DNA of 64,000 bases from the NCBI RefSeq assembly GCF_036588685.1, contig NC_086383.1:61083448-61147447 (forward strand). The letters run 5' to 3'. Shown piece by piece: positions 22,076 to 33,612 of this stretch. Position 1 is the stretch's first letter. Each line of letters starts with the position of its first letter. This DNA is from Mytilus trossulus. Its lineage: Eukaryota > Mollusca > Bivalvia > Mytilida > Mytilidae. The translations under genes and the position numbers were made by a program. Under the pieces are notes generated by a model. That model had not been told where the DNA came from. It ran no database searches and worked only from the letters and a program-made list of their open reading frames with translations.

Positions 22076-23719
22076 CTATTGTGGAGTATAAACCGAAACA
22101 CCTCTTTCGTATGAAATGTACAATTTAGTACAGTCTTTGTTAAAGCAGATATTAAAATGGTGTCCATTCAAATCTTCATTCACCGTGATCACTAAGTCGT
22201 TGAATGTTCCATCCGGTCTTAATCTACACACTCCTTGATTTTGGACAACGACGTACACGTATCCTTGACTATCTATTGCTATTCCATTGGGACTTTTGTT
22301 GTCTGGCGGTTTAAAAGTAAAAATGGTTTCACCATTGATTCTAGTACAATACACGACTTCACTGTCACTGTGATAAATTTTTCCAATTGTATCTAATGCA
22401 ATGTACCTTGGTGTTATTTTATCATTATTCATTTTAATGGATCGAATGAATCTGCCTTTGAGATCAAGAACTGATATGTCTCCTTTCGTGCCAACAAATA
22501 TGTTTTTATTTGAAGCAGCAACACCTCCCCCTTGGCATCCATCTATTGATACCTTATTCATTTGTTCTCTATTGGTAAAGTCTACAAATTGAATGGCATC
22601 CAGTGAAACTGTTGTCATTATTCCTATGTTTTTGTCTGGAATGAAAGCAATTTGCGTTGGGCGAGACACGGGACCGATTTTGTATTTAAACTTTTCATTA
22701 TCGTCATAAATCACTATTTCATGAAGCCAAAAAGAACCATTAGTTATGATGATTAGTTCGTTTTTCTCATTTACTGTTATTCCTCTAACAACATAGTTTT
22801 TTGCTATGACCCTCTTATAAATGAACAACGGTAAATCTTGACGATGAACAATTGAAACCTGCGACTGGCGCTTCTTCCTTTTGACAAATTTAGTTGGCGC
22901 GGGTACTTCCTTTATTTCAATGGTTCCAATAGCCGTTATCTTTTTCTCTAGTATATTTGAATTCAATGTCATTGACGTATGAATTGTCTTCTCTGTGATT
23001 GTACCAATTCTTTCTTCAAGATCGGTGAGAACGGTTTTGTTAGCATGAACAGCAAGAAATGCTTGTTTCTCAGATCCATGTTTCTCCACTATATCAAACG
23101 TGTCCTTTTTGTCTTGTGTCATTCTTTCAATATCTTCTATTTTATTGATCGTCACATTTGCGTTTGTTACTATTTTGTCTTTTTTCAGTTTCAGTTCCTC
23201 GAGCAGTAATTTCTCTAGATATTCAATGTGACTTATTGCTTCTTCCTTCACTTTCCTTATTTCATCTCTAATCACATTTGCGTCTTTTTCAATGCTATCA
23301 ATTAAAGTCTGTCTGTCCTCTGTAATGGTGGGTACTGTCATTAAAACATGTTCTATGAGTTCGACTGCGTCTATAAATGACTGAGATCTTTTGATGCCTT
23401 TAGATGCTATGTCAACTGACATAATTTTCTGACAGTAACGGTGTGATTCTACTTGACACTCCTTGCAACAGAGACTATCATGGTCGACACAAAAATACTC
23501 AAATAACAAGTTCTCGTGTTTTGAACAGCGTTGGTCCAAGATATTTATATTTATAGGCTTTGTGTTGATATCTAGGAGTTCATGATTGCGGGTAATTTTC
23601 TGGACGCGATAGTGTTTTGAGCATTCTAAGCATAATGCTTCTTCACAAATGACGCACCAATGAGTCGGCGTTTTGTTCTTGTCGAGTGCTCTGCATGGCT
23701 CACATTGAGAGTTTTCCAT
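22076..23719 (-). CDS. TRIM-2: RING-less TRIM-like B-box/coiled-coil/NHL protein
   Basis: This is a 547-residue product, start MENSQ directly after TTTCAG|ATC (exon 5' edge 23722); the longer upstream reading is intron. It has the same domain order as TRIM-1: C6/C9/H20/C22/C25/C30/C33/H36 B-box1-type site, B-box2 (CSKH...FCVDHDSLCCKEC...H), coiled coil ~115-270 and NHL-like propeller. The residue after H36 is Tyr rather than His. The linker ITEKTIHTSM and the propeller group it with TRIM-4, whereas the coiled-coil start is nearly identical at nucleotide level to TRIM-1, a sign of gene conversion. The first exon is at 24.84 kb, only 1.1 kb upstream, the shortest intron of the array. No damage is seen; likely expressed if any copy is. 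Confidence 0.9.
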   Translation of the reverse strand: MENSQCEPCRALDKNKTPTHWCVICEEALCLECSKHYRVQKITRNHELLDINTKPININILDQRCSKHENLLFEYFCVDHDSLCCKECQVESHRYCQKIMSVDIASKGIKRSQSFIDAVELIEHVLMTVPTITEDRQTLIDSIEKDANVIRDEIRKVKEEAISHIEYLEKLLLEELKLKKDKIVTNANVTINKIEDIERMTQDKKDTFDIVEKHGSEKQAFLAVHANKTVLTDLEERIGTITEKTIHTSMTLNSNILEKKITAIGTIEIKEVPAPTKFVKRKKRQSQVSIVHRQDLPLFIYKRVIAKNYVVRGITVNEKNELIIITNGSFWLHEIVIYDDNEKFKYKIGPVSRPTQIAFIPDKNIGIMTTVSLDAIQFVDFTNREQMNKVSIDGCQGGGVAASNKNIFVGTKGDISVLDLKGRFIRSIKMNNDKITPRYIALDTIGKIYHSDSEVVYCTRINGETIFTFKPPDNKSPNGIAIDSQGYVYVVVQNQGVCRLRPDGTFNDLVITVNEDLNGHHFNICFNKDCTKLYISYERGVSVYTPQ

Positions 23720-23722
23720 GAT

Positions 23723-24835
23723 CTGAAATAAAAAAAAAACATTCATTTGTATTTCCCAATAACGTGTTTACACATCTCTGTCTTTGAACTGTATGTATGT
23801 TTTCGCATGTAGTTTTAATTAACATTTACAAAAGTATGCTTTTAAAAACCTCATAAAAGATGCCAGGCTCATATAATCTTTTTTTTATATCATATTATTG
23901 TGTATGCCAGGCGCGTGTTTAGTTTACAAGACTCTTTTAAAAGTTAATACTTTAGAAGCATTTGATCAAAGTTCATTCATTCAAATCATATGATTTAAAT
24001 ATATTTGTCCTCGATATACATTTCATTAAAATGCGCAATTAGATGACTGGGTCCTTTTACCATTCCTTTAAGTTGTATAGTTTCAGAATAGTTGGTCAAA
24101 ATGTGCATTTTACATCTGTTTTAGCAGGTTGGCGAAAATACCATATGTTTTAATGAAAATCAACATAAGACTGAATCAGCATTGATTAATTTAGACTGAA
24201 CTGGTCATGGTGTGGTTTCTGAGGAAAAGACTGAAAACTAAAGATTTACGACAGATAACCGTGCAAAAATAATAACAATAGTGTTATCATCCTATAATAC
24301 ACGTATATCAATATGTATATATAGTAATGCAACACATTTGTGCAAATTTGATGATACACTACATGTAATCAACCCAACGTCATTATAACTTTTAGAGTTA
24401 TTGGCTTCTTTATCAAGGGGTCATTAGAACTGAGTGCAAAGGTCTCATTGTAACATAGATAATGAATAGTGTAATGATGTAAATTCGTCACATTTTTTTG
24501 TGTGTGTTTTTTTTTTTAATTAATTTTAGTATACTGTTTTGTTTTTATTTTGTTGTTTAATATTGTTTGTTTAAACTTGTTTTACCATAAACATTGTAAA
24601 TTTCTAATGACAATTAATAAAAGTTATTAAATGATCAAATGATTATTACTTTTTGTTCAGAAAAAAAAAGAAAACAAGTAATATTATGGTAAATCGATAA
24701 GGGATTTTCAATCTATAAGGGTTTTTTTGTAACAACGACGACAGAAAATGAAGTTCTTTTCTGTCTAGTTGTCATTATTTTACATCCAGATTTATTAATA
24801 TCTACGAAAACAAGTAATTCAAACGTTTAACATAC
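23723..24835 (-). other. 5' UTR intron of TRIM-2
   Basis: It runs between the coding-exon acceptor and the donor GAG|GTATGT at 24835-24834. It is largely paralogous to the TRIM-3 intron. It holds the empty site (GTGCAAAT once, 24340-24347) of the 2.1-kb transposon found in TRIM-3. Confidence 0.6.
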
Positions 24836-24960
24836 CTCAATTTATGTTTAAATCAAATATGGCTACCCGGAAGGTACATAAGTACTGATAACATTCAGAT
24901 CACCTGATCTAATATTCCAAAGATCACAATGTAGCTCACTAAAAAGCTTGTTGAGGGTCA
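24836..24960 (-). promoter_or_regulatory. Non-coding first exon and core promoter of TRIM-2
   Basis: The donor side is at 24836. GATCACCTGAT lies at 24898-24908, 62 bp upstream. An AT-rich TATAATATAAA-like stretch on the minus strand near 24985 could serve as a TATA element. The exon edge is inferred from conservation with the other copies. Confidence 0.6.
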
Positions 24961-24969
24961 GAAAAAGGT

Positions 24970-25860
24970 GTTTTCCAGTTTATATTATACAACTGTGGTA
25001 CAATGTAACAGATTCTGAATTTGAATGTGTGCAGACAATGTTGATGTAATATACACTTTATATGTGAGAGAAGTTGCTACTTTTTCCATTTTATCAAACC
25101 TCTATTTTCCATTTTATCAAACCTCTATTTATCATTCTTAAATGACGTTCTTCTTTAACTCTGAAAACACAGCCATGTTCTTATTCCAATAAAGCATGGA
25201 CTGCACATTTCAACAAAAGATATATTGGCAAATATAATGCCTAATCATGTTAAAATGAGCAAAGCACATGGCATGATAGAATTATTTTTTTAATTTATGC
25301 TCTTGTGGAGAGTTGTCCCATGGCAAACATACCATATATTAATATATTTACTGTAGAGTTTGTTAATCGTGCTGTGAAAATGCAGTAGAATATGTTAATA
25401 ACCTTAAACGTGTGCCCTTATTATGAGGTAAGGAAATTGTCAGAGAGCTGTGTACTTATTTCATTATATTTATATTCAATTTATAAGTTTTTCTCTTGTG
25501 AAGTTTTTTGTAATTGCACAGCTATCATACAACATCTTCTTATTTTATATCTATACTTTACAAAATGATACAAATTATGATATGCTTTGAAATAGTGCAT
25601 AATATATCAATCTGGTGTTAAACAATGCTTCTATGTGTTTATGTAAATGTCAAATTGAATAATATAATTGGACAGATGATATCTGGTATTTTAAAACCCT
25701 CCGAACAGTCGCCTAGCATTCAAATCGCCATAAGGAAATTTGCTTCTGAACATTTCCTTATAAGTTGACCTTTTCCCACCCGTAAACTATTGGACTCCCT
25801 TAATTTGCTTGTAACTTATCAAATTACATTGGTAGAGTATCAATTTTCTATTGCATGATT
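24970..25860. other. TRIM-2 upstream flank, no gene
   Basis: It is collinear with 36.86-37.98 kb (upstream of TRIM-3), except that the 282-bp MITE is absent here; the empty TTA site is at about 25290-25292. Confidence 0.6.
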
Positions 25861-26650
25861 CTTTTTTTACCGAATGTGACTTACCAAATTGACTACTTAC
25901 CGGATTTATATTAAATAACATGCGAAACACGACGACGGAGCAGGATCTGAATACCCTTCCGGAGCACGTACGATCATCCCGAGTTTTTGGTGTGGTTCAT
26001 TTTGATTCCAGTAGTCTTTAATTTTCTATATTGTTTTGTGTGTTCTAATTATTGGTCTGGTTTTTTTCTTTTTTAGCAACGTCGTTGACAGTTTATTTTC
26101 GATGTATGACTTAGAATGTCAATCTGGAATCGTTCACCTCTCATTCAAATCATGGTAAAATAAAACTACTACATAAATAGTTTGAATAGATTTGAAAATT
26201 ACAAAACAAGTAGGACCATAGACAGCATGGACGGAACTGTGCTTGCTATTCATATGATGAATATATAATCTTTCAATCAATTTAATTGAGGTCTGGAGCT
26301 TGCATGATAGTAACTCCTAGTAGTCCTTTGTTAATTTATGTATTATTTTCGATTGGTTAGTTTCTTTTGAAACCTATTCTGACATCGGACTGGGACTTCT
26401 TTTAAACTGTGTTTGAGTGTTGTTGTGGGTTTGTTTTTCTACATAAACAGGAGGTATAAGGACAAGATTGTTGGCTAGTATTTTTCTAACTTGGATACTA
26501 AAAGTAAAGGGGAGGGTTTGAGATCTTATGTTTAACACCGTAACATTTTTAACAAGTCTTAAATCAGGAGCCTCTGGTCTTCGTAGTCCTGAATTTTATT
26601 TTTAGTTTCTTTCAGATATTTCGGAGTTAATACCGAATTTAATCCATGTA
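25860..26650 (+). repeat. Dispersed R-B element followed by degenerate R-A piece
   Basis: 'acgacggagcaggatctg' and the 'ttagcaacgtcgttgacag' region mark an old R-B copy (to ~26125). 'gaggtctggagcttgcatga' and 'caggagcctctggtct' mark a degraded R-A piece (26225-26610). The same pair lies at 37985-38665. Confidence 0.7.
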
Positions 26651-26847
26651 TCTATGATGAGTATATTTATAACAAGCGCCATTTGCACTGCATTTGATAT
26701 TGAACGAAATATATTGAAAAAAATATAGATTAAAAGATTCAATATTGAATTCTATAGGATTAAGATACATATATTAAATAATCCATTTCACAAAATCACA
26801 TACCGATTATGGTAAGACCGTTGCAGATTGCACCAGACGTAAAATAG

Positions 26848-27836
26848 TGTAACAAAATGGGGGTTCCTTGAAATGGACTGACTTGTTTTCCCTAAAATTG
26901 TGTGATGATGTTGTTAAAACCTTACCGTTTATTGACTGTTTTTATTTTATATTTCTTGACAACTTTGTGTAAACATTGTTAACTTTTTATTATTCTTAAC
27001 GTCCATGTTTTTACTATCGGAACAGCTGTGAATTGTTTACTTCATTTTAAGTACACTAATGACGTCATAACCTAATTTTTCTATGACGTCGGCACTGGGT
27101 TTGGTAATTTAGGTAAATGGTAAGCGGAAATGGTAAGCCGAAATGGTAAATGTTAAACCATTTTGGTAATGGTTTACCAAAGTATAAATACAGTGGAGTA
27201 AGCCAAAAAGGCTTCAGTACGACTTTACCCTGGGCAAGTGACACACGCTAATTCCAAGCGATTAAATAACCAGAAATAACCAGACTATTTCCGTAAAATG
27301 TTGACTTGTAAGTTCCATAACAAGTTGCATTTAGAGAATTACTTCTCGTGAGAAACGTTATCTATTGACATTGAATTTCCGATCATTTCGGCCGATTACC
27401 AAACTATCTTGTTCGTAAACTTTCTAGGTATTTATGTATTATAGTTCCGCTATCCATTTTCTTAACGATATTCTAATAAAGTAAGGTATTTATTTGTTAA
27501 ACTAGAATACTGTTACTTAAGTTATTTATTATGTGTACGAATTGCTGATATTTATTGCACGTAAATACAAGTTGATTTGTATTCGACGAGTCTGTTATTC
27601 TTACAAAAACCTAAACGGAACCAAACTTAGATCTATCAGAATACCACAACATACCACAAAACCTATACAGAACCAACTGTAGATCTACCCGAATACCACG
27701 ATACCAGAGAACCACGTTACCAAAGAAGAGTCGCCAGTTATTACTTTAGTTCATATATACCAGTCTTATAGCAACACACTAAGGGTTCCAATATTTATAG
27801 CTAACACCAAAGCCTGACTGCTCGGTTATCGTTACA
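26848..27836 (+). mobile_element. Solo LTR of an LTR retrotransposon, 989 bp
   Basis: It begins TGTAAC and ends GTTACA (short inverted TG...CA ends) and is flanked by a 4-bp direct repeat ATAG (26844-26847 and 27837-27840). The paralogous site in copy C has a single ATGG at 38852-38855 and reads through. Inside are TGACGTCA (27060-27067) and TGACGTCG (27084-27091), TATAAATA (27183-27190) and AATAAA (27475-27480), in the order expected for U3, R and U5. No gag or pol and no second LTR in the window, so it is a recombination remnant. The clade is not determined; length alone does not tell. Confidence 0.82.
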
Positions 27837-27941
27837 ATAGTATAGATGTACGTGTATTTGTATAAAATATTTAACTGTATTACGTACAAACCACCGCTTA
27901 TGTCAAATTCTTCAAGATTTTGATCATTTTATTTCAACAGT

Positions 27942-28130
27942 AATTCAGTAAAAAGTAAAAACTCTATGGAAAAAAGGAGCAAACAGATTTTGCACGTCTG
28001 GGTACCAAACAAACACACTGCTAACACTATTACCAATGCAAGGTCTACAACAAGCTGTCTGCTAATATCCACTCCAACACTATTGTCATGGTAACCAGGT
28101 AATCGTGCTCTTCATACATTTATACGAATA
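27942..28130 (+). pseudogene. Damaged copy of the terminal exon (copy B)
   Basis: It is homologous to 4414-4604. The acceptor region reads CAACAG|TAATTC, the GG of GGAGTA is missing, and a 4-bp insertion lies at 'accaatgcaaggtc'. Exons 1-2 are absent nearby. Non-functional fragment. Confidence 0.85.
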
Positions 28131-28281
28131 GATGAACGTCAGAACGAGCTACACAGAAGAATATAAGCAAGCAAGATAAATTGAGTTTATCACAAGCTGA
28201 CTCCCTTTGGCCAGGTTGAATTGAGTTAATCATTGAATTTCAGAAACAAAGAAGAACAAATCTTGGGATGTTGCTTTCAAG

Positions 28282-28514
28282 AATTGAGTCATTTCAACCA
28301 CCGAGTCATTCGCCGAGCAATCCAACAACCGTGACATGTGAGTGATTCCATCACCGAGCAATCCAACCCCCAAGTCATTTGATCACCCACCGATCAATTT
28401 GACCATCGAGTCGTTCGATCACCGAGTAATCCAATCACAGAGAAAAAAAACGAGTCTTCAACCATTGAGCCATTCGACCATCGATTCATTCCACCACCGA
28501 CTAATTCGATTACC
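28282..28514 (+). repeat. Minisatellite, copy B (about 7 units)
   Basis: It is the same ~32-bp family as 4751-5330 but shorter; most units have CGAGTCATT rather than TGAGTCATT. Confidence 0.85.
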
Positions 28515-29204
28515 GAAAAGATGTTAGATTTGAAAGAAAAAAAAATGTCATCAAGAAATATTACTTGATGACACAAACGACTTCCAAGTCATAAAATTGA
28601 AGAAAACTACTTGATGTGTCATTGTAAAACTTATTTATTGATAATAAAAGATCATTTTGGGAATATATTTGTTTTTCAAATATAATTCTTAGTACACTAG
28701 ACTCAATCTGAAAGAGACATTACACAGTAAAACAATAAGAAGAAACAAACAATCAAAACAAAGATTCCTTCATTTCCACATTTTAGCTTAATCTTAAATA
28801 CAAATTTGATCAAAGAATACTACACGGATGAGAGAATGCATGTTTAATACGCAGCGAGAAGTAACTTGAAAAATTAAATAATCATTAATTAAGAGTTAAC
28901 TGTGTCCATTTGACATTTTGGATAGTTCATATACACCGACCTAACCCTAAGTATAGCGGTAATACATATTTGCTTGCGAATGGTTTATCCAAACAAGGAG
29001 ATTTCCTGTTCTTTGTCTGTTTGTCTCTAACAGATTTAACAAAGGTAGGTCGGTCCCCTCCGTAATATATCCAGTATGCCTTCGGAATATCAAATATTGT
29101 CCAGAATGTCAATAACGGCCGGGTACCAGTATATAACAAAGGTGACTAAGATACCTGTTTAGTGCAAGGTAGAGAACAAACTTAGTATATCTTAGAGATC
29201 TTTT

Positions 29205-29425
29205 CAACATTGTTTTAATATACAAGGAAAACATACCAAAGGGGTATTCAAACATTTAAGTTTAAAATAAACTGACAACGCCATGGTTAAAAAAAGAGGG
29301 AAAAACCAACAGACAAACAGACGAACAACAGTACAAAAAACACAGCATACAAAACTAACGACTGAGCAACATGAACCCCACCAAAATCTGAGGGTAATCT
29401 CAGTTATTCCGGAAGTGTAAGTTTT
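29205..29425 (-). repeat. Dispersed mussel element R-B, reverse orientation
   Basis: 'aacgccatggttaaaaaaag' and 'atgaaccccaccaaaatctg' mark the family. The same element is at the same place in copy C (40390-40600) but absent from copy A. Confidence 0.75.
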
Positions 29426-30773
29426 CACATATAAGTAAAAACGCTACCAAATGTCACCTGAAAGTCATGAAGTAAATTCTCCTAAGAGGAAAAAATCATT
29501 TCATTTCTATGCGCATGTCAACTAAACCTTTAGTTATAATTCGTATTATAATATGCCTTATTGTGTGGTAAGGGTGTTATATTGCATTTTCAATCTCTGT
29601 CACTCCTGCATTAAGAATACGGATGAATACGCCTTTCTGCAAAAAAGGTTAATTTGTTATATTTGCCACTGGACGTTAAGCAAACAATCAGTCGTTAACA
29701 TGTCAAAATGATCACCAAATATAATTGCCGTACGATGTAAGTAAATGTTTATTAAGGACACGTTTTTATATAGATTAGCCCCTTGGTTTTCCCGTTTGAA
29801 TGCCGGGTTTTACACTAGTAATGTTGGGGCCCTTCATTGCTTGCTGTTCGGTGTGAGCTACTAGTGGCAAGGTTTCGGTGCAAAATGTAGTTGACATGCA
29901 TTTTGTGTCCGGACACATGGACACAACGATAAATAACAAATATTGAATATAGTAAAATCAGTTTAAATGCTTGATTAATTTAAGATCATTTAATACAAAT
30001 GACCAAATGACAAATGACAAAAATGAAAATTCAGTCAGATTCAATTTATACTGAAAATAGGAGATATCTAGTGTGAGCAAATTAAGGCTCCGTCTTGATG
30101 GCTGTACCTTGACCCATAAAGATCTATAATGGTTTACTTTTATAAATTGTGAGTTGGATAGAGAATGAGTTGTCTCATTGGCACTCACACCACATCTTCC
30201 TATACCTACGTATATCTAGAATACAAGTCCTTTTCAACCCAAAGAATATCTTCAAACAAATAAAAACAACAAGATATGTCAGTTTATTTAATGCAATTTG
30301 TATCATGTTTATGGTTTTATGGTACAACCATGTCAGTATAATCCTTTCGGATATGTCTGCCTGAAACTTCGTGAGCCGGTACGTTTATAATATTTCTTAG
30401 ATGAAGAATCATTAGTATAGAACTTGATGGTACTAAAATTATACAATACTTCCGTATTATCGAAGGACGTCACCCGCACTTCATCATAATATATCAAAAA
30501 CTAAGTATGATCCCCGTTTTCCCTTGAATCGTATGAGATCTCGCCCCTAATCCTTGTATCGACCCTCATACTATGCTACTGTGATTACTGATCTATTTTT
30601 AATTTATTTACCTGTAACCTTTCTAATCACAGATATTCTGTGTCATTTAACTTTTCTTCTTATCTCGCCTGATTCTCGAGTCTGATTACAGATTACAAAT
30701 TAAAAAGTTATTAATGTTTTGTAAATTTTTAACAAAAATTTGTTCAGCTGGCGTAGTCAAGTGGATACTTCGT

Positions 30774-30848
30774 CACCCGATTAGCTCAGTCGGCAGAGCA
30801 TGAGACTTTTCACATCTCAGGTCGTAGGTTCGAGTCCCACTCAGGGCA
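30774..30848 (+). ncRNA. tRNA-Lys-like sequence, copy 2
   Basis: It is as copy 1 at 20196-20270. A box and B box (GGTTCGAGTCC) are intact, the anticodon loop is CTTTTCACA (9 nt), and one T-stem pair is lost (GTAGG against CCCAC). Probably not a functional tRNA. Confidence 0.6.
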
Positions 30849-30899
30849 TGCGATTTTGATTGTTTCCATTGACACAGTCCAGCTTTTTGAGACAATTGG

Positions 30900-31953
30900 G
30901 TACTTTAATGCAATGCAATTATTATTATGTATATCAGTCTAATCATGGATGTAAAAATTAAAATTGATATATTCTTCAAGGGTTCAAAGAATATGAATCG
31001 TCAGTAATTTGTATGAAGTATTAGCAATAAACGACGGTAATAAAATAAATAAAGATCATATGAGAGCGATACAAATATGTATTCATTCACATTTATTTAT
31101 ACGGACAATAATAACAATAATTTTGTTTTACTACTAAGATGAGAAATAGTGTCGCCAATTTATGAATGTAATTAGAAATGCATAATTTTTTTTTATAAAT
31201 ATAGACGTAATGTATTTTCCAAATGTTTTAAGCTGTTTAAACATTTGTTATTATAACAAGTGTTAAATTGACGAGATATTTTTCAAAACAGAACAAGAAT
31301 GTGATTAGACCGACGGAAGTCCCTTTTCCTGGACGTCGGGATTGGACCTTTATTTTTGTTTTAATTCAGGATCTACTTTTATCAGGACTCTGGAATTAAT
31401 AATAAGTTTTTCAGGATCCTGGGAGTCCTATATTTTTTGTTATTCGGGAAGAGCCTTCCTCTTCCTACCATCGTGGTAAGGAATTTAGAAATGGATTCCT
31501 TCACAAAATACAAACCACTGCTTAATGATTTGGTCATATTTGAACTTTGTATGATCCTTGAAATACCGACGACTTTTGTGCTAACTGTACAAAGGACAAT
31601 GAAGAGACTGGTGCTCATAATTCTGTAAAAAGAAATCTCGAGAGAAAAAGTGTTATGTCAATTTTTAAATGCCAATAGGTACAACATTTTCGGAATTTAA
31701 CTTCAATGGGGGAATACCCCCCCCCCCAAAAAAAAATCAATCTTTCCCCAATTTGATGAAAAAAATAATCTGGTCAAGCAATTGAAAAAAAAATCTGTAT
31801 CCATATTTTCCTATTCCTAATAGTGTTAAATTAAGAAAAATAATAATTTGATTGATACCGTTGAAAAACTAAATAAAAATGTTCGCGATATGCGCAACAA
31901 AAAATCCGATCCAGAACCCCAGTAGGATTTATAGATGCGTTTGCAGTTTTGTG
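30900..31953 (-). other. 3' flank of TRIM-3, no gene
   Basis: It is paralogous to the TRIM-1 and TRIM-2 3' flanks from about 31230. It carries a 9-C run at ~31718-31727. No supported gene. Confidence 0.5.
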
Positions 31954-33609
31954 CTATTGTCGAGTATAAACCGAAACACATTCTTCGTTCGAAATGTACA
32001 ATTTTGTACAGTCTTTGTTAAAGCAGATTTCAACAAGGGTTCGATAAAAGTTTTCTTCCACCACTACGTCGATGAATGTTCCATCTGGTCTTAGTCTACA
32101 CACACCTTGATTTTGGACAACGACGTACACGTATCCTTGACTATCTACTGTTACTCCATGCAGCCTATTGTGTTCTGGATTTTTATATGTAAAGAGATTT
32201 TTACCGTCGATTCTTGTACAACAAACGACTTTATTGTCACTGTGATAAATGTTTCCACTTTTATCTAATAGAATGAACCTTGGTGTTAGTTTATGGTTAT
32301 TCATTTTGATAGATCGAATATATTTGCCATTGAAATCAAGAACTGATATGTTTCCTTTGGTGCCAATAAAGATGTTTTCATTTGAAGCAGCAACACCTCC
32401 TCGCATGCATCCCTCTATCGAAATTTCATATAACACTTTATGATTTTTAAAATCTACAAATTGAATGATATTTGTTATTGACGATGTTATTATTCCTCTT
32501 TTGTTGCCTGGGTAGGACGCAATTTGCAATGGTTTACCACTGGTTTTCATTTCGTAATTTAACTTTTCATTATTGTCATACATGTGTATCATAGGGCCTT
32601 TAAAAACATGAGAAATCGAAAGAATCAGTTCGTTTTCATGATTTACTGTTATTCCTTTAATAGAATGATACCCAAAGGGCATGAAAAAAGCTTGCTTCTG
32701 AATGAAGACCGGTAAAATTTGTTGTTGTACAATTGGAATTTGAGACTGTCGCGTCTTTCTCTGGATAAATTCTTTCGCAGTTGGTACTTCAATTATGTCA
32801 ATTGTTCCGATAGACATGATAGTCATAAAGCTTTTCTTTGGTATATTTGTATTCAATTTAATTGACAAATTAGTTGTTTTCTCTGCAATTGTACTAATAT
32901 TTTGTTCAAGATCGGCGAGATCAGTTTTGTACGCATGAACAGCAAGAAAGGTTTGTTTTTCAGATCCATGTTTATCCACTATATCAAACGTGTCTTTATT
33001 TTCTTTCGCGATTCTTCCAATATCTTGTATTTCAGTTATCATCATCTTTGCATTGTTTAATAGTTTTTCTTTTTTCTGCTTCAGGTCCTGAAGCAGTGTT
33101 TTTTCTAAAGATTCAATGTGACTTATTGCTTCTTCTTTCACTTTCATAATTTCATCTTTAACTAAATTTGCTTCTTTCTCAATACTTTCAATCACGATGT
33201 GTCTGTTCTCTGTACTGGTAGGTATTGTCATTAAAACATGCTCTATTAGTTCTATTGCATCTATAAATGACTGAGATCTTTTAATGCCTTTAGATGCTAT
33301 ATCAACTGACATAATTTTCTGACAGGAACGATGTGATTCTACTTGACATTCCTTGCAGCAAAGGCTATCATGGTCGACACAAAAGTACTCAAATGGCAAG
33401 TTCTCGTGTTTTGAACAGCTTTGGTCCGAGATATTTATATTTATAGGCTTTGTGAAAATATCTAGGAGTTAGTGATTGCGGGAAATTTTCTGAACGCGAT
33501 GGTGTTCTGAGCAATCTCCGCATAATGCTTCTTCACAAATGACGCACCAATGAGTCGGCGTTTTGATCTTTTCGAGTGCTCTGCATGGCTCACATTGAGA
33601 ATTTTCCAT
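31954..33609 (-). pseudogene. TRIM-3: TRIM-like gene with a single in-frame nonsense codon
   Basis: The frame is continuous from ATG at 33607-33609 (after TTTCAG|ATC, edge 33612) to the stop at 31954, 551 codons plus stop. The only break is TAA at 33469-33471, where the other copies have GAA (RNHELLDI). It is a single-base difference; length and frame otherwise match TRIM-1 and TRIM-2. Upstream of it lies the B-box1-type site only (C6, C9, C22, C25, C30, C33). Reinitiation at the next ATG (QKIMSVD) would give a coiled-coil/propeller protein without complete B-boxes. The first ~100 codons resemble TRIM-2, the coiled coil is divergent, and the linker and propeller resemble TRIM-1. It could be a young pseudogene, a polymorphic null allele or a base-call error. 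Confidence 0.85.
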
Positions 33610-33612
33610 GAT

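Larger units (their letters stand above)
26735..30900. repeat. Segmental duplication module, copy B
   Basis: It is paralogous to copy A (4190-6950) and copy C (38735-42095). Relative to them it carries a 989-bp LTR insertion. It holds a damaged terminal exon, a short minisatellite, an R-B element and a tRNA-like sequence. Outside those items (28520-29200, 29430-30760) I see no supported gene. Confidence 0.8.

Noticed and set aside
22401-23209. Plus-strand frames opposite TRIM-2 (and counterparts opposite TRIM-3, -4, -5)
   Set aside because: They are antisense shadows of conserved coding sequence; they recur only because the sense genes are paralogous.
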